From Pseudomonas chlororaphis (GTDB lineage Bacteria; Pseudomonadota; Gammaproteobacteria; Pseudomonadales; Pseudomonadaceae), in contig NZ_MSCT01000019.1 of NCBI RefSeq assembly GCF_001921865.1, forward strand, positions 496,001 through 560,000: 64,000 nucleotides of DNA. The letters run 5' to 3'. Below are positions 38,810 to 49,126 of the stretch, one piece after another. Positions within the stretch are counted from its first letter, which is position 1. Every line of letters starts with the position of its first letter. Position numbers and translations under genes: made by a program. Below the pieces are notes generated by a model. The model was given only the letters and a program-made list of their open reading frames with translations, made no database searches and had not been told where the DNA came from.

Positions 38810-39885
38810 AAGGCTAGATCCTCAGGTGTGAATGTCATCTTGAACGAACGATACGGAGCGAAATCGCTCGGCTTCATTCCCTGCATTTCTGTCAAACGTC
38901 CAATGTTCTTGACCGCAGCTACCGCCGAGGCATCGAACGGACCGTCGCCGCTGGACTTGGCCACCGATACGGAAGTCACCGTACCGTCAGGCAACATGCC
39001 GATTTGCAGCACGACAGTCATGTTGTTGCGTGCCGAAGGAGGACGAGCCCAGCCTTCCGCCGCACGAGCGCGAATCAGATCGTCGAAACTGCCCGCGACT
39101 TCATCGCCCTGCTCGTCCGCCAAGGCCTGCTGACGCTGCGGCGTGTCGGAAAGCAAATCAGCCAGGGCCTGAGCCTTTTTCTCTTCGGCCGATTTACGCG
39201 CTGCTTCCTGAGCCTTTTTCTTGGCTGCATCGGCGGCGGCTTTCTTCTTCGCGTCCTCGGCGACCTTCTTCTTCGCCTCGTCTGCTTCAGCTTTCTTCTT
39301 GGCGTCTTCCGCGGCTTTCTTCTTCGCGTCTTCGACTACCTTTTTCTTCGCCTCTTCAGCGGCCTTTTTCTTGGCCTCTTCTTCGGCGGCTTTCTTGGCT
39401 TCTTCTTCGGCTTTCTTCTTGGCTATATCAGCCAATTGTTTCTCTTCAGCCTTTTTCGCCTCCGCAGCCTTCTTCGCATCGTCGGCTTTCTTGGCTTCAT
39501 CAGCCTTCTTCGCCTCATCCGCTTTCTTGGCTTCGTCGGCCTTTTTCGCTTCCTCGGCTTTTTGAGCAGCCTCTTCTTTCTTTTGTTCCGCAGCCTTCAC
39601 AGCTTCCTGCTCGACCTTTTTCTGCTCCATCTGCTCGACTTCGGTCTGACGCGCGGCGGATTTCTTCGCCTCACCCGCAATCTTCTGATTGGTCTGGGTG
39701 GTCGCCTGACTTTTCGATTTCAGCTGATACAGGGTCGCCTGGACGATCGGCTTGGACGGCGGCAACTCCGGCGTCATGGCAAAACTGACGAACAGCATGC
39801 CGAACACCAGAATGTGCAGGGCAATTGCCCACACGCTAGGCCAGAAGTAGCTTTCCGAGGCGGACGGCTCTCGCTGTTGCTGCAT
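38806..39885 (-). CDS. tolA: Tol-Pal system protein TolA
   Basis: A 359-residue inner membrane protein spanning the periplasm. A membrane helix (about 14-35) precedes a long charged helical domain (about 55-245) rich in Lys, Ala, Glu, with perfect tandem ADEAKK units, then the C-terminal D3 domain (about 255-359) that binds Pal, TolB and phage coat proteins. The gene overlaps tolR by one base and tolB by four. The 15-bp unit array near 39470-39550 is prone to length change. Confidence 0.95.
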   Translation of the reverse strand: MQQQREPSASESYFWPSVWAIALHILVFGMLFVSFAMTPELPPSKPIVQATLYQLKSKSQATTQTNQKIAGEAKKSAARQTEVEQMEQKKVEQEAVKAAEQKKEEAAQKAEEAKKADEAKKADEAKKADEAKKADDAKKAAEAKKAEEKQLADIAKKKAEEEAKKAAEEEAKKKAAEEAKKKVVEDAKKKAAEDAKKKAEADEAKKKVAEDAKKKAAADAAKKKAQEAARKSAEEKKAQALADLLSDTPQRQQALADEQGDEVAGSFDDLIRARAAEGWARPPSARNNMTVVLQIGMLPDGTVTSVSVAKSSGDGPFDASAVAAVKNIGRLTEMQGMKPSDFAPYRSFKMTFTPEDLAL

Positions 39886-40337
39886 CAGGGCGCCTCGGTA
39901 ATCAGGCCAACGTTACCAACGCCGGCCTTCTGCAGCCCGCCCATGGCGCCCATGACGGCACCGTAGTCAACAGACTTGTCGCCGCGAATGAACACTTGGG
40001 TATGCTTGCCGCCTTCGTTGCCGGCACGAATGATCTTGGTCACCGCGTCGGTCATCTGCGGCAAGGTCATGGCCTTGTCCATCTGCTTGTCGGTGTCGAC
40101 TTCACTGCCAAGGTTCCAGTAGTAGGTCTTGTCAGCCTTGATCGAAATGGTCAGGACCTGGGTGTTGTTGTCCTGCGGCAAGGCTTCGCTGGAAACCTTG
40201 GGCAGATCGACTTTCACGCCCTGATTGAGCATCGGCGCGGTCACCATGAAGATAACCAGCAGTACCAACATCACGTCGATGTAGGGCACCACGTTCATCT
40301 CGGCAACCGGCTTGCGTTTGTGGCGAACTCGGGCCAT
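39885..40337 (-). CDS. tolR: Tol-Pal system protein TolR
   Basis: A 150-residue ExbD-type protein with one membrane helix (about 17-37, VVPYIDVMLVLLVIFMVTAPM) containing the proton-channel aspartate in YIDVML. The periplasmic part ends in the family motif DYGAVMGAMGGLQKAGVGNVGLI. It works with TolQ to energise TolA from the proton motive force. Confidence 0.97.
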   Translation of the reverse strand: MARVRHKRKPVAEMNVVPYIDVMLVLLVIFMVTAPMLNQGVKVDLPKVSSEALPQDNNTQVLTISIKADKTYYWNLGSEVDTDKQMDKAMTLPQMTDAVTKIIRAGNEGGKHTQVFIRGDKSVDYGAVMGAMGGLQKAGVGNVGLITEAP

Positions 40338-40351
40338 GGGGATTTACCTGC

Positions 40352-41047
40352 TCACTCTTCGCTGGTGTGCACTTTACGGTGCAGGATCGCCTGGAACTCG
40401 TCGGCGAAGGTGTAGTAACGGCTGATCAGTGTCTCGCCGCGGGCCGCAAAGCGGTTGTAGGCGATAACGGCCGGGATTGCCGCGAACAGGCCGATCGCGG
40501 TGGCGATCAGGGCTTCGGCGATGCCTGGAGCTACGGTCGCCAGGGTTGCCTGCTGGGCGCTGGCCAAGCCGCGGAAGGAGTTCATGATCCCCCAGACGGT
40601 ACCGAACAGACCGATATACGGGCTGACCGAACCAACAGTAGCGAGGAACGGTAGGCTCTGCTCGAGCTTCTCTTCCTCACGCGAGATGGCGACACGCATG
40701 GCCCGCGCGACACCTTCCATGACCGCTTCAGGATCAACGCCCGACTGCTGGCGCAGGCGCGAGAACTCTTTGAAACCGGCGCGGAAGATCTGCTCCACGC
40801 CCGAATCCGGATCCGGGTTGCTGCCCGCCTGGCGGTACAGCTTGGACAGGTCGATACCCGACCAGAAGCGCTCTTCGAAGCTCTCCAGGGCGCGTCGACC
40901 GGCACGCAGCAGATTGCTGCGCTGAAAGATCATGATCCATGAGGTCACCGATGCGGCTACCAGGGTCAGCATTACCAACTGCACAACGACGCTGGCATTG
41001 CTGACCAAGCTCCACATGGAGGAATGGTCGACGACGTTAGCTTCCAC
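40352..41047 (-). CDS. tolQ: Tol-Pal system protein TolQ
   Basis: A 231-residue ExbB-type channel protein with three membrane helices (about 17-37, 132-155, 172-192). The conserved [23 protein letters not shown] and [17 protein letters not shown] segments are present. It overlaps ybgC by 11 bp at its start, indicating coupled translation. Confidence 0.97.
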   Translation of the reverse strand: MEANVVDHSSMWSLVSNASVVVQLVMLTLVAASVTSWIMIFQRSNLLRAGRRALESFEERFWSGIDLSKLYRQAGSNPDPDSGVEQIFRAGFKEFSRLRQQSGVDPEAVMEGVARAMRVAISREEEKLEQSLPFLATVGSVSPYIGLFGTVWGIMNSFRGLASAQQATLATVAPGIAEALIATAIGLFAAIPAVIAYNRFAARGETLISRYYTFADEFQAILHRKVHTSEE

Positions 41048-41504
41048 GCTTTATCTCCTGCTCTGAGTGTGTACCCGCGCCGCTCACGTCGGCAAAGGCC
41101 GCGCGTAGAGCTTCGGGAATGGCCCGGGGTTTCAAATTGTCGGTGCGCACACAGGCCACCAGAAACTGCCCTTCACAGAGCAGTGCATTATCCGCGGCCC
41201 GCCTGACCTGCTGTTTGAAGCGCAGGCTGGCCCGATTCAATTCGATGACTTCTGCACTTACCAGAAGCTCGTCGTCCAGTCGCGCCGGCGCGTGATAGCG
41301 CGCTTCGCTGGAATGCACGACGAACAACAGGTTCTCCCCTGCCAGCTGCGATTGGGCAAAGCCCAGGTGTCGTAGCCGCTCGGTTCGAGCCCGCTCCATA
41401 AACTTAAGGTAATTAACGTAATACACGATGCCGCCGGCATCGGTGTCTTCGTAATAAACGCGACAACGATGTGCGAACGGCTCAAGCCCGTTTTGCGCGC
41501 GCAT
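41037..41504 (-). CDS. ybgC: Acyl-CoA thioesterase YbgC (tol-pal associated)
   Basis: A 155-residue hotdog-fold thioesterase, the first gene of the tol-pal cluster. The catalytic aspartate lies in [16 protein letters not shown]. In the E. coli enzyme the corresponding stretch has histidine (VYH); here it is tyrosine (VYY), a change in the active-site region. The following [15 protein letters not shown] is typical. Substrates in Pseudomonas are not settled. Confidence 0.94.
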   Translation of the reverse strand: MRAQNGLEPFAHRCRVYYEDTDAGGIVYYVNYLKFMERARTERLRHLGFAQSQLAGENLLFVVHSSEARYHAPARLDDELLVSAEVIELNRASLRFKQQVRRAADNALLCEGQFLVACVRTDNLKPRAIPEALRAAFADVSGAGTHSEQEIKRGS

Positions 41505-41643
41505 ACTCTAGTGCTTACTCCTCAGGTTGCCAATCCGGCCAAGCAACTGTTTTTCATTCTCGAAGGCCACCCTGGCGAAATAATGGCGATGCCAGCCCCC
41601 TAGGACAGCACAACCTGCGAATAAATCGCTGCCGACCGAGTTA

Positions 41644-42702
41644 TTAATCGTCCACGGCATCGAGGAATTCGTCTACCACAGGCATCTCCCCCAATCGTGA
41701 CGGGATGTTTAGACCGAAATGCAAATAGGCGTGCCGGGTCACTACACGTCCCCGCGGCGTACGCATGATATAGCCTTGCTGGATCAGATAGGGCTCGAGC
41801 ACATCCTCGATGGTGTGCCGTTCCTCGCTAATGGCAGCCGCCAGGCTGTCGACCCCCACCGGCCCGCCATCGAACTTCTCGATCATGGTCAGCAGCAGCC
41901 GTCGGTCCTGGTGATCGAAACCACGCTCGTCGACATCCAGCAGGTTCAGTGCCAGATCGGCGATGGGCTTGGTGATGTGCCCCTTGGCGCGAACTTCGGC
42001 AAAGTCCCGCACCCGACGCAACAAGCGATTGGCGATACGCGGTGTGCCGCGGGCGCGCCGGGCCACCTCAAAAGCACCCTCAGGGTCCAGCGGCAAGCCG
42101 AGGATACCGGCGGAACGACCGACGATGGTCGCCAGGTCCGCCGTGCTGTAGAACTCCAGGCGCTGGACGATGCCGAAACGATCACGCAGCGGGTTGGTCA
42201 GCATGCCGGCGCGGGTCGTCGCCCCTACCAGGGTGAACGGCGGCAGGTCGAGCTTGATCGAACGGGCTGCCGGCCCTTCACCGATCATGATGTCCAGCTG
42301 GAAGTCTTCCATGGCTGGATACAGCACTTCCTCGACAATCGGCGACAAGCGATGGATTTCATCGATGAACAGCACGTCGTGCGGTTCGAGGTTGGTCAGC
42401 AGCGCCGCCAGGTCCCCCGGACGCTCCAGCACCGGCCCCGAGGTGCTCTTGATCGAGACCCCCATTTCCTGGGCGATGATGTTGGCCAGGGTGGTCTTGC
42501 CCAGGCCTGGCGGCCCGAAGATCAAGGTATGGTCCAGCGACTCGTTGCGCCCGCGCGCAGCCTGGATGAACAGCTCCATTTGCTCGCGCACCGTCGGCTG
42601 GCCGATGTACTCGGCCAGGCTGACGGGGCGAATCGCCCGGTCCTGAACTTCCTCGCGCTCACGGGGCCCCGTGGCGGCGATCAGACGATCTGCTTCTATC
42701 AC
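41644..42702 (-). CDS. ruvB: Holliday junction branch migration helicase RuvB
   Basis: A 352-residue AAA+ motor. Walker A GPPGLGKT is at 63-70, Walker [10 protein letters not shown] follows, and the sensor and arginine finger region [18 protein letters not shown] is intact; the C-terminal winged helix ends with [16 protein letters not shown]. Its ATG immediately follows the ruvA stop. It pumps DNA through the RuvA tetramer. Confidence 0.98.
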   Translation of the reverse strand: MIEADRLIAATGPREREEVQDRAIRPVSLAEYIGQPTVREQMELFIQAARGRNESLDHTLIFGPPGLGKTTLANIIAQEMGVSIKSTSGPVLERPGDLAALLTNLEPHDVLFIDEIHRLSPIVEEVLYPAMEDFQLDIMIGEGPAARSIKLDLPPFTLVGATTRAGMLTNPLRDRFGIVQRLEFYSTADLATIVGRSAGILGLPLDPEGAFEVARRARGTPRIANRLLRRVRDFAEVRAKGHITKPIADLALNLLDVDERGFDHQDRRLLLTMIEKFDGGPVGVDSLAAAISEERHTIEDVLEPYLIQQGYIMRTPRGRVVTRHAYLHFGLNIPSRLGEMPVVDEFLDAVDD

Positions 42703-43311
42703 TTAAATCATTCCCTTCAGGGCGCGGCGGATCATATCTTCACTGCTCAAGCCTTTTTCCTTGATAGCGGAGACGGCCTTGCTGGCTTCCTGCGGTTTGT
42801 AACCCAGGGAAATCAGGGCGCTGACCGCATCGGTCTCGGCACTGGCTACCGGCATCGGCGCATCCGGCTGGTTCGGCACCAGGGCAAACATACTCGGCAC
42901 GGTTTCCCAGGCCTTGAAGCGGTCCTTGAGTTCGACCAACAGTCGCTCCGCGGTCTTCTTGCCGACCCCCGGCACCTTGGTCAGCGCCGAGGTGTCCTGC
43001 GCCTGCACGCAACGCACCAGCTCGTCGACTTCCAGGCTGGACATCAACGCCAGCGCCAGCTTGGGCCCCACGCCATTGAGACGAATCAGTTCGCGGAAAA
43101 AATCCCGCTCGCGCTTGCTGGCAAAACCATAGAGTAACTGGGCATCTTCACGCACGACCAAATGGGTGTGCAGGGTAAGCGGTTCACCGACCGACGGCAG
43201 GCGATACAGGGTGGTCATGGGGACCTCCACTTCATAGCCCAGGCCATTCACATCGAGAATCAGGTGCGGCGGCTGTTTTTCAGCCAAGGTGCCGCGCAAG
43301 CGTCCAATCAC
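42703..43311 (-). CDS. ruvA: Holliday junction branch migration protein RuvA
   Basis: The 202-residue junction-binding subunit has an N-terminal OB fold ([23 protein letters not shown]), helix-hairpin-helix motifs ([16 protein letters not shown] and [16 protein letters not shown]), and the C-terminal RuvB-binding three-helix domain ([17 protein letters not shown]). It abuts ruvB. Confidence 0.98.
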   Translation of the reverse strand: MIGRLRGTLAEKQPPHLILDVNGLGYEVEVPMTTLYRLPSVGEPLTLHTHLVVREDAQLLYGFASKRERDFFRELIRLNGVGPKLALALMSSLEVDELVRCVQAQDTSALTKVPGVGKKTAERLLVELKDRFKAWETVPSMFALVPNQPDAPMPVASAETDAVSALISLGYKPQEASKAVSAIKEKGLSSEDMIRRALKGMI

Positions 43312-43427
43312 GTTTCAGATCCTTAGCTCAGGCCGGATCGGCGGCCGGCGAGTCACAAAAAGGGAAGTTCCGGGCCGGGCAGACAGGCGCGGGGCACTCC
43401 ACTCATCAAATGTTTGCGCAGATGCTA

Positions 43428-43952
43428 TCAGAGACGCAGCCGGCCGCCACGACTGCGTGCGGTCCCCAGGCCATGGGGCACCAGGCTGGAGCGTGTATGG
43501 GCATGACAGATGGCAATCGCCAGGGCATCGGAGGCATCGATCTGCGGCTTGCTGGTCAACTTGAGCAAATGCATGACCATCATTTGCACCTGTTCCTTGT
43601 TGGCCCCACCGGTACCCGCCACCGCCTGTTTGACCTGCGTGGCCGTGTACTCGGCGATTTCCAGGCTTTCCTCGGCCCCGGCGACGATCGCCGCGCCACG
43701 GGCCTGGCCCAGTTTCAAGGCCGAATCGGCATTGCGCGCCATGAACACCTTTTCAATGCCCATGGTCACCGGCCCGTAGGTCTGAATGACCTCGCGCACC
43801 CCGCGATAAACGATTTGCAGCCGCTCATGCAGCTCGCCGGCGCCCGTGCGAATACAACCCGACGCCACGTACACACAGCCGCGCCCGGTATCCCGTACCA
43901 CGCCATAACCGGTGATGCGCGACCCCGGGTCGATACCAAGAATAAGAGTCAT
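43428..43952 (-). CDS. ruvC: Crossover junction endodeoxyribonuclease RuvC
   Basis: The 174-residue resolvase cleaves Holliday junctions. Acidic residues are in LILGIDPGS (Asp7), MGIEKVF, and [13 protein letters not shown]. It is 116 bp upstream of ruvA and in the same direction, so ruvCAB is probably one transcription unit. Confidence 0.97.
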   Translation of the reverse strand: MTLILGIDPGSRITGYGVVRDTGRGCVYVASGCIRTGAGELHERLQIVYRGVREVIQTYGPVTMGIEKVFMARNADSALKLGQARGAAIVAGAEESLEIAEYTATQVKQAVAGTGGANKEQVQMMVMHLLKLTSKPQIDASDALAIAICHAHTRSSLVPHGLGTARSRGGRLRL

Positions 43953-44010
43953 AACGCCTGCAAAGAAAAATTCGGTTGCCTAAGGTAACCCTGGGATAAG
44001 TCGAAGAAAC

Positions 44011-44084
44011 AAAAAATCGCAGCCTTCGACAGCTCCCCTACAGGTACAGCGTAATCCTGGGAAACGTCGAAAGATGCGATCTTT
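44011..44084. repeat. Imperfect inverted repeat, third repeat family
   Basis: AAAAAATCGCAGCCTTCGAC at 44011-44030 recurs inverted as GTCGAAAGATGCGATCTTTT at about 44065-44084 with few mismatches, around CAGCTCCCCTACAGG. It lies between yebC and ruvC and resembles another dispersed Pseudomonas palindrome. It could act as a terminator for yebC. Confidence 0.65.
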
Positions 44085-44094
44085 TATCGCGGTA

Positions 44095-44841
44095 TCAGCC
44101 AAGCTGCTCGGCAACCGACTCGGGAATATCCGCGTTGGAGTAGACATTCTGCACGTCGTCCAGGTCCTCGAGCATGTCGATCAGCTTGAGGACCTTCTCG
44201 GCGCCCTCCAGGTCCAGCTCGGCGCTGGTGGTCGGCAGCATGACGATTTCCGCGTCCGCCGCCTTGAAACCGGCCGCCTCCAGGGCGTTGCGCACGGCAT
44301 AGAAACCGGCGAACGAGGTGAACACATCGATGGAACCATCTTCGTTAGTGACCACGTCGTCTGCATCGGCCTCCATGGCAGCTTCCATCAGTGCGTCCTC
44401 GTCGACGCCCGACTCGAAGGAAATCTGCCCCTTGCGCTCGAACAGATAGGCCACCGAGCCATCGGTCCCCAGGTTGCCGCCGCACTTGCTGAAGGCGTGA
44501 CGCACGGCAGCCGCGGTACGGTTGCGGTTGTCGGTCATGCATTCGACCATCACCGCCACGCCGTTCGGGCCGTAGCCTTCGTAAGTCAGCTCGACCACGT
44601 CGTCGCTGCCAGCCGCGCCAGTACCGCGGGCAATGGCGCGATCGATGATGTCGCGGCTCATGTTGGCGCCCAAGGCCTTGTCCAGGGCCAGACGCAGACG
44701 CGGGTTGGAGCCCGCCTCCCCGCCGCCCTGGCGCGCGGCGACCGTCAGCTCACGGATCCACTTGGTGAAAATCTTGCCTCTCTTGGCATCCTGACGCTCT
44801 TTGCGGTGCTTGATGTTCGCCCACTTGGAATGACCTGCCAT
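44095..44841 (-). CDS. YebC/PmpR-family DNA-binding regulatory protein
   Basis: A 248-residue protein starting [28 protein letters not shown], the diagnostic YebC N-terminus, with [21 protein letters not shown] in the middle domain. Family members bind DNA (PmpR represses quorum-sensing gene pqsR in P. aeruginosa), and recent work also ties YebC proteins to translation. It lies upstream of ruvC in the common aspS-yebC-ruvC order. Confidence 0.94.
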   Translation of the reverse strand: MAGHSKWANIKHRKERQDAKRGKIFTKWIRELTVAARQGGGEAGSNPRLRLALDKALGANMSRDIIDRAIARGTGAAGSDDVVELTYEGYGPNGVAVMVECMTDNRNRTAAAVRHAFSKCGGNLGTDGSVAYLFERKGQISFESGVDEDALMEAAMEADADDVVTNEDGSIDVFTSFAGFYAVRNALEAAGFKAADAEIVMLPTTSAELDLEGAEKVLKLIDMLEDLDDVQNVYSNADIPESVAEQLG

Positions 44842-44921
44842 AACTCGCTCCAGATTCTCTTTGAAACATTGCCCGCGCCGCCGTAAAGGCGGGCGGGCAA
44901 CAAAATACTTCGACCCAATAG

Positions 44922-44948
44922 AAAAAGGCGCATCCGAAGATGCGCCTT
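44922..44948 (-). terminator. Terminator after aspS
   Basis: Stem AAGGCGCATC / GATGCGCCTT (44925-44934, 44939-44948) with a tetraloop; on the minus strand a T-run follows. Confidence 0.85.
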
Positions 44949-44958
44949 CAGGTCGGCC

Positions 44959-46734
44959 TTACTCAGCCTTTGGCTGTTCGCGCAGACGGATGTGCAGCTC
45001 GCGCAGGGCCTTGGCGTCGACCAGGCCAGGCGCCTGGGTCATCACGCACGCGGCGCTCTGGGTTTTCGGGAAGGCTATCACTTCACGGATCGACTGGGCG
45101 CCAGTCATCAACATGACCAGGCGATCCAGGCCGAAAGCCAGGCCACCGTGCGGCGGCGCACCGAACTTCAGGGCGTCGAGCAGGAAGCCGAACTTCTCTT
45201 CCTGCTCCGCTTCGTCGATGCCCAGCAGACGGAACACCGCCTGTTGCATCTCCTTGCGGTGGATACGAATCGAACCGCCACCCAGCTCGGTGCCGTTGAG
45301 CACCATGTCATAGGCACGGGACAAAGCGGTCGCCGGGTTGGCTTCCAGTTCTTCCGGCGAGCACTTCGGCGCGGTGAACGGGTGGTGCAACGCGGTGAAG
45401 CTGCCGTCTTCGTTCTCTTCGAACATCGGGAAGTCGACGACCCACAGCGGAGCCCAGTCGCAGGTCAGCAGGTCCAGGTCGTTGCCGACCTTGATCCGCA
45501 GCGCGCCCAGGGCCTCGCTGACGATCTTGGCCTTGTCGGCGCCGAAGAACACGATGTCGCCGTCGACCGCGCCCACGCGATCGAGGATCACGTTCAGGTT
45601 GGCCTCGGGGATGTTCTTGACGATCGGCGACTGCAGGCCTTCAACGCCCTTGGCACGCTCGTTGACCTTGATGTACGCCAGACCCTTGGCACCGTAGATG
45701 CCGACGAACTTGGTGTAGTCGTCGATCTTGCTGCGCGGCATGCTCGCGCCGCCAGGAACGCGCAAGGCGGCCACACGGCTTTTCGGGTCGTTGGCCGGGC
45801 CGCTGAACACCTTGAATTCAACTTCCTTGAGCTGGTCGGCAACGTCCACCAGTTCCAGCGGAATGCGCAGGTCCGGCTTGTCGGAACCGTAACGACGCAT
45901 GGCCTCGTCCCAGGTCATGTGCGGGAACTCGCCGAATTCCAGATCCAGCACTTCCTTGAACAGGTTGCGGATCATGCCTTCGGTCAGGCCCATGATGTCT
46001 TTTTCATCGAGGAAGCTGGTTTCGATGTCGATCTGAGTGAACTCAGGCTGACGGTCGGCACGCAGGTCTTCGTCGCGGAAGCACTTGGCGATCTGGTAGT
46101 AGCGGTCGAAGCCAGCCACCATCAGCAGCTGCTTGAACAACTGAGGCGACTGCGGCAGGGCAAAGAAACTGCCAGCGTGGGTACGGCTCGGCACCAGATA
46201 GTCACGCGCGCCTTCAGGGGTGGCGCGAGTCAGGATCGGGGTCTCGACGTCGAGGAAGCCGTTCTCGTCCAGGTAACGACGGATGCTGGTGGTCATGCGC
46301 GAACGCAGACGCAGCTTCTCGGCCATTTCCGGGCGGCGCAGGTCGATGAAGCGATAGCGCAGACGGGTTTCTTCGCCGACGTCGGAGTATTCATTGAGCG
46401 GGAACGGCGGGGTTTCCGCTTCGTTCAGCACTTCCAGCTCGTAGCCCAGCACTTCGATCATGCCCGAAGCCATGTTGGCGTTGCCGGCACCGGCCGGACG
46501 CAGGCGCACCTTACCGGTGATCTTGACCACATACTCACTGCGCACACGGTCGGCGGCGGCGAAGGTTTCAGCGCGATCCGGGTCGAACACCACCTGGGCC
46601 AAGCCTTCACGATCACGGATATCGAGGAAAATCACCCCGCCATGGTCGCGACGACGGTGGACCCATCCGCAAAGGGTAACTTCCTGACCTTCCAGGCTTT
46701 CGTTCAGTTGGCCGCAATAATGGCTGCGCATCAT
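44959..46734 (-). CDS. aspS: Aspartyl-tRNA synthetase
   Basis: A 591-residue class II synthetase. The OB-fold anticodon domain (about 1-110, [21 protein letters not shown]) is followed by the catalytic core with motif 2 ([16 protein letters not shown]), the bacterial GAD insertion (about 285-420) and motif 3 ([12 protein letters not shown]). I chose the ATG at 46734, giving [14 protein letters not shown], the normal Pseudomonas start; an upstream frame adds 27 residues. In Pseudomonas this enzyme also charges tRNA-Asn for later amidation, which is known for the family rather than visible here. Confidence 0.96.
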   Translation of the reverse strand: MMRSHYCGQLNESLEGQEVTLCGWVHRRRDHGGVIFLDIRDREGLAQVVFDPDRAETFAAADRVRSEYVVKITGKVRLRPAGAGNANMASGMIEVLGYELEVLNEAETPPFPLNEYSDVGEETRLRYRFIDLRRPEMAEKLRLRSRMTTSIRRYLDENGFLDVETPILTRATPEGARDYLVPSRTHAGSFFALPQSPQLFKQLLMVAGFDRYYQIAKCFRDEDLRADRQPEFTQIDIETSFLDEKDIMGLTEGMIRNLFKEVLDLEFGEFPHMTWDEAMRRYGSDKPDLRIPLELVDVADQLKEVEFKVFSGPANDPKSRVAALRVPGGASMPRSKIDDYTKFVGIYGAKGLAYIKVNERAKGVEGLQSPIVKNIPEANLNVILDRVGAVDGDIVFFGADKAKIVSEALGALRIKVGNDLDLLTCDWAPLWVVDFPMFEENEDGSFTALHHPFTAPKCSPEELEANPATALSRAYDMVLNGTELGGGSIRIHRKEMQQAVFRLLGIDEAEQEEKFGFLLDALKFGAPPHGGLAFGLDRLVMLMTGAQSIREVIAFPKTQSAACVMTQAPGLVDAKALRELHIRLREQPKAE

Positions 46735-46829
46735 GGTAGTGGTTTCACTTCTCGTAATTCGAAATTCGATGGAGGACTTGCGCACCTTGGGGAACCGGAT
46801 AATGCAAGCGCTCACGCGTGTCGTTCAAC

Positions 46830-47051
46830 TTAGTCAGCTTTGTCGCCGCCAGCCAGATTCTTCTTGGTGCCGGTCTTGAAATCGGTCTCATACCAACCGG
46901 AACCGCTAAGGCGGAAACCTGGCATGGACAGCATTTTCTTCAGCTCGGGCGCCTGGCAGGCAGGGCAATCGACCAACGCCGGCGCGCTGATCTTTTGAAT
47001 GGCTTCCAACTGATGACCACAGGAAGCGCATTGGTAGTCGTACATGGGCAT
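46830..47051 (-). CDS. FmdB-family zinc-ribbon protein
   Basis: A 73-residue protein with two CxxC knuckles: YQCASCGH at the N-terminus and VDCPACQ near residue 32, starting MPMYDYQC. This is the FmdB/CxxC regulatory family found upstream of aspS in Pseudomonas. The C-terminal part (FRLSGSGWYETDFKTGTKKN) is typical. Function is unknown; a zinc or RNA/DNA-binding role is only presumed. Confidence 0.9.
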   Translation of the reverse strand: MPMYDYQCASCGHQLEAIQKISAPALVDCPACQAPELKKMLSMPGFRLSGSGWYETDFKTGTKKNLAGGDKAD

Positions 47052-47268
47052 GAAGGCGTCTCGGCGTGCTTAACGTCTGGCTCAACCCGTACCAAGGCCC
47101 GGGTTATATAGCAAAGAGCGGGATTATATCCATTAAATCGGCCCTGTGCAGCCGTATGACGGCACCGATGAAGCATGCCCCGCCGAAACGCCGTCGACTG
47201 GCCGGCCAAGATGCACGTGCACCCGGCCCGAACGACGAACTGCCAATATCGAGCACCCCATAAAAGCA

Positions 47269-47292
47269 GATGGCGCCAATAATGGCGCCATC
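47269..47292 (-). terminator. Hairpin after dps
   Basis: GATGGCGCC / GGCGCCATC (47269-47277, 47284-47292). On the minus strand it is followed by TGCTTTTATG, a modest T-rich tail, just past the dps stop. Confidence 0.6.
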
Positions 47293-47299
47293 CTGGGAC

Positions 47300-47773
47300 T
47301 TATTGCTCGCTCAACAACGAACGCAACATCCATGCGGTTTTCTCGTGCACCTGCATCCGCTGGGTCAGCAAGTCTGCCGTGGGTTCGTCGCTGACCTTGT
47401 CGATGATCGGGAAAATGCCCCGCGCGGTGCGGGTCACCGCCTCCTGCCCTGCCACCAGTTGCTTGATCATCTCCTCGGCACTTGGCACGCCTTCTTCTTC
47501 CTTGATCGAAGACAGGCGCGCATAGATGGAATAGGCGCCCGGCGCCGGGAACCCCAGGGCGCGGATACGCTCGGCAATCAGGTCGACCGCCAGTGCCAGC
47601 TCGTTGTACTGCTCTTCGAACATCAGGTGCAGGGTGCGGAACTGCGGACCTGTGACGTTCCAGTGAAAGTTATGGGTCTTCAGATAAAGCACATAAGTAT
47701 CCGAAAGCAGGCGAGAGAGGCCTTCCACGATGGACTTGCGGTCTTCTGCGCTGATACCGATATCGATTGCCAT
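47300..47773 (-). CDS. Dps-family DNA-binding ferritin-like stress protein
   Basis: A 157-residue ferritin-like protein. The ferroxidase site is visible in [30 protein letters not shown] (split here at FRTL), where His, Asp/Glu and Glu residues sit at subunit interfaces, and the bundle continues with [12 protein letters not shown]. Dps proteins store iron and protect DNA under oxidative stress and starvation. The ATG at 47773 has GGAG before it; a start six codons upstream is rejected. It has no Lys-rich N-terminal extension, so direct DNA binding may be weak. Confidence 0.9.
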   Translation of the reverse strand: MAIDIGISAEDRKSIVEGLSRLLSDTYVLYLKTHNFHWNVTGPQFRTLHLMFEEQYNELALAVDLIAERIRALGFPAPGAYSIYARLSSIKEEEGVPSAEEMIKQLVAGQEAVTRTARGIFPIIDKVSDEPTADLLTQRMQVHEKTAWMLRSLLSEQ

Positions 47774-48231
47774 GTCTATCTCCGTTAACACATTGAATTC
47801 AACAGATCAGGTACCGAACCACTCTAACAAGACTGCCGCACACCCGCAGCCCAGGATTCCCCCATGCTCTGCGACAGATTGTCCCGAGCGAGCCAACCCG
47901 ATTTGCAAGAGAGCCCACGCTCGTTGTGACCCGCCTGAAAAGCCTGCGTTCCGCCTTTTTTTCGCTCGCGACTCTCTAGAACAGGGTTTTGCCCGATAGT
48001 CCGATATCCCCCTGAGAGCATCCGGGCTTTTCCCCTGCGCCGGGCCACGGCGCCTGATTTGAGAAGGCTTGGGCTTTGCTGTTAAATAGAGCCCGTGTCG
48101 CTATTGCCTATTTCTCGGCCGCGGCGCATAGGCTGTTCTCCGCCCACGTGCTCACCGCCTCCCATTGTTCAGAAGCGAACCGTGTGCGCTCAGCTTTTCC
48201 TTGTGATCCGTCTTAACGTGAGTTCATTAAA
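47774..48231. other. Divergent intergenic region dps / cold-shock-domain gene
   Basis: These 458 bases contain no gene I can support. They must hold the divergent promoters. No OxyR, Fur or other recognisable operator was found by eye. Confidence 0.5.
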
Positions 48232-48837
48232 ATGTTGAAAATCGTCCACCTGCTAACGGGCGCAGTAGCCTTGCTGCTGTCCTTTATCCCTAGCCTGCGA
48301 TCTGAAGCCGTTCCCTTCCTGCAACAACCCGATGCCCTTTACCTGGCCTTTTTCGGCCTGCTCAACCTGACACTGGCTCCGGTTATCCCTTACTGGAACA
48401 AAGGCCCGCGTCACCAACTGCAAAACCTGGTCAGCGCGCTTCTGGTGCTGGCAGTGGTATTGCAAACCCTGACCCTGCTGGCGCCAATGCCGGTTATCGC
48501 AGGTCAACCGGCTGTGCTGTTCAGCCTGCTGACGGCGGCAATCGCCATTGTTCTGCACCTGGCCGTCAGCTTCTACAAAGCGTCCCCCGCGACCAACACC
48601 TCGCAAACCTACGACATGAGCAATCGCGATACCGGCACCGTCAAGTGGTTCAACACTTCGAAGGGGTTTGGCTTCATCTCCCGTGACTCCGGCGATGACA
48701 TCTTCGTGCATTTTCGTGCCATCCGCGGCGAAGGCCATCGCGTCCTGGTGGAAGGCCAGCGCGTGGAGTTCTCCGTCATGAATCGCGACAAAGGCCTGCA
48801 GGCCGAAGACGTGATTGCGGCACTGCCGCGCCGCTGA
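48232..48837 (+). CDS. Membrane protein with C-terminal cold-shock domain
   Basis: A 201-residue protein joining three to four N-terminal membrane helices (about 5-20, 38-55, 64-84, 92-112) to a complete cold-shock domain (about 132-199) with RNP1 KGFGFI and RNP2 IFVHF. The domain begins [19 protein letters not shown], very like the free cold-shock protein at 26068. It would place a nucleic-acid-binding module at the cytoplasmic face of the membrane. Only a weak ribosome site precedes the ATG. A same-context gene occurs in P. aeruginosa. Its role is unknown. Confidence 0.85.
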   Translation: MLKIVHLLTGAVALLLSFIPSLRSEAVPFLQQPDALYLAFFGLLNLTLAPVIPYWNKGPRHQLQNLVSALLVLAVVLQTLTLLAPMPVIAGQPAVLFSLLTAAIAIVLHLAVSFYKASPATNTSQTYDMSNRDTGTVKWFNTSKGFGFISRDSGDDIFVHFRAIRGEGHRVLVEGQRVEFSVMNRDKGLQAEDVIAALPRR

Positions 48838-48850
48838 TTCGCGCCCATGA

Positions 48851-48888
48851 AAAAAACCGCGACGCAGCCTGGCTGCTCGCGGTTTTTT
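48851..48888. terminator. Bidirectional terminator between cold-shock-domain gene and slyX
   Basis: AAAAAACCGCGA / TCGCGGTTTTTT outer stem (48851-48862, 48877-48888) with an inner GCAGCC / GGCTGC stem. It suits both convergent genes. Confidence 0.9.
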
Positions 48889-48916
48889 ATTGCCTGAACG
48901 ACAGGCTGCCCAGCAC

Positions 48917-49123
48917 TCAATAATGCGGCGGCGGGGCCTCTTCCTCGAATGACTCGAACTGCCCCACCATTTCCTCCTGACGCTTGAGCAAAGCAGCCAT
49001 CTGCAGTTGCAGACGCTCGACCACCCGTTGCTGCACCACCAATACGTCGTTCAAGGCTTGAATGGTGTCGTCCTGAAAAGCCAATCGGCTTTCCAGATCG
49101 GTTACCCGCTCTTCCAGGCTCAT
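48917..49123 (-). CDS. slyX: SlyX family protein
   Basis: A 68-residue coiled-coil protein, [29 protein letters not shown] with heptad leucines and the C-terminal PPPHY typical of SlyX. Its molecular function is unknown. It starts three bases after the HIT gene stop. Confidence 0.92.
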   Translation of the reverse strand: MSLEERVTDLESRLAFQDDTIQALNDVLVVQQRVVERLQLQMAALLKRQEEMVGQFESFEEEAPPPHY

Positions 49124-49126
49124 GCT

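Noticed and set aside
39220-39600. Short regular repeats that could be taken for a CRISPR-like array
   Set aside because: They are in-frame codons for Lys/Ala/Glu repeats of TolA, with no spacers.
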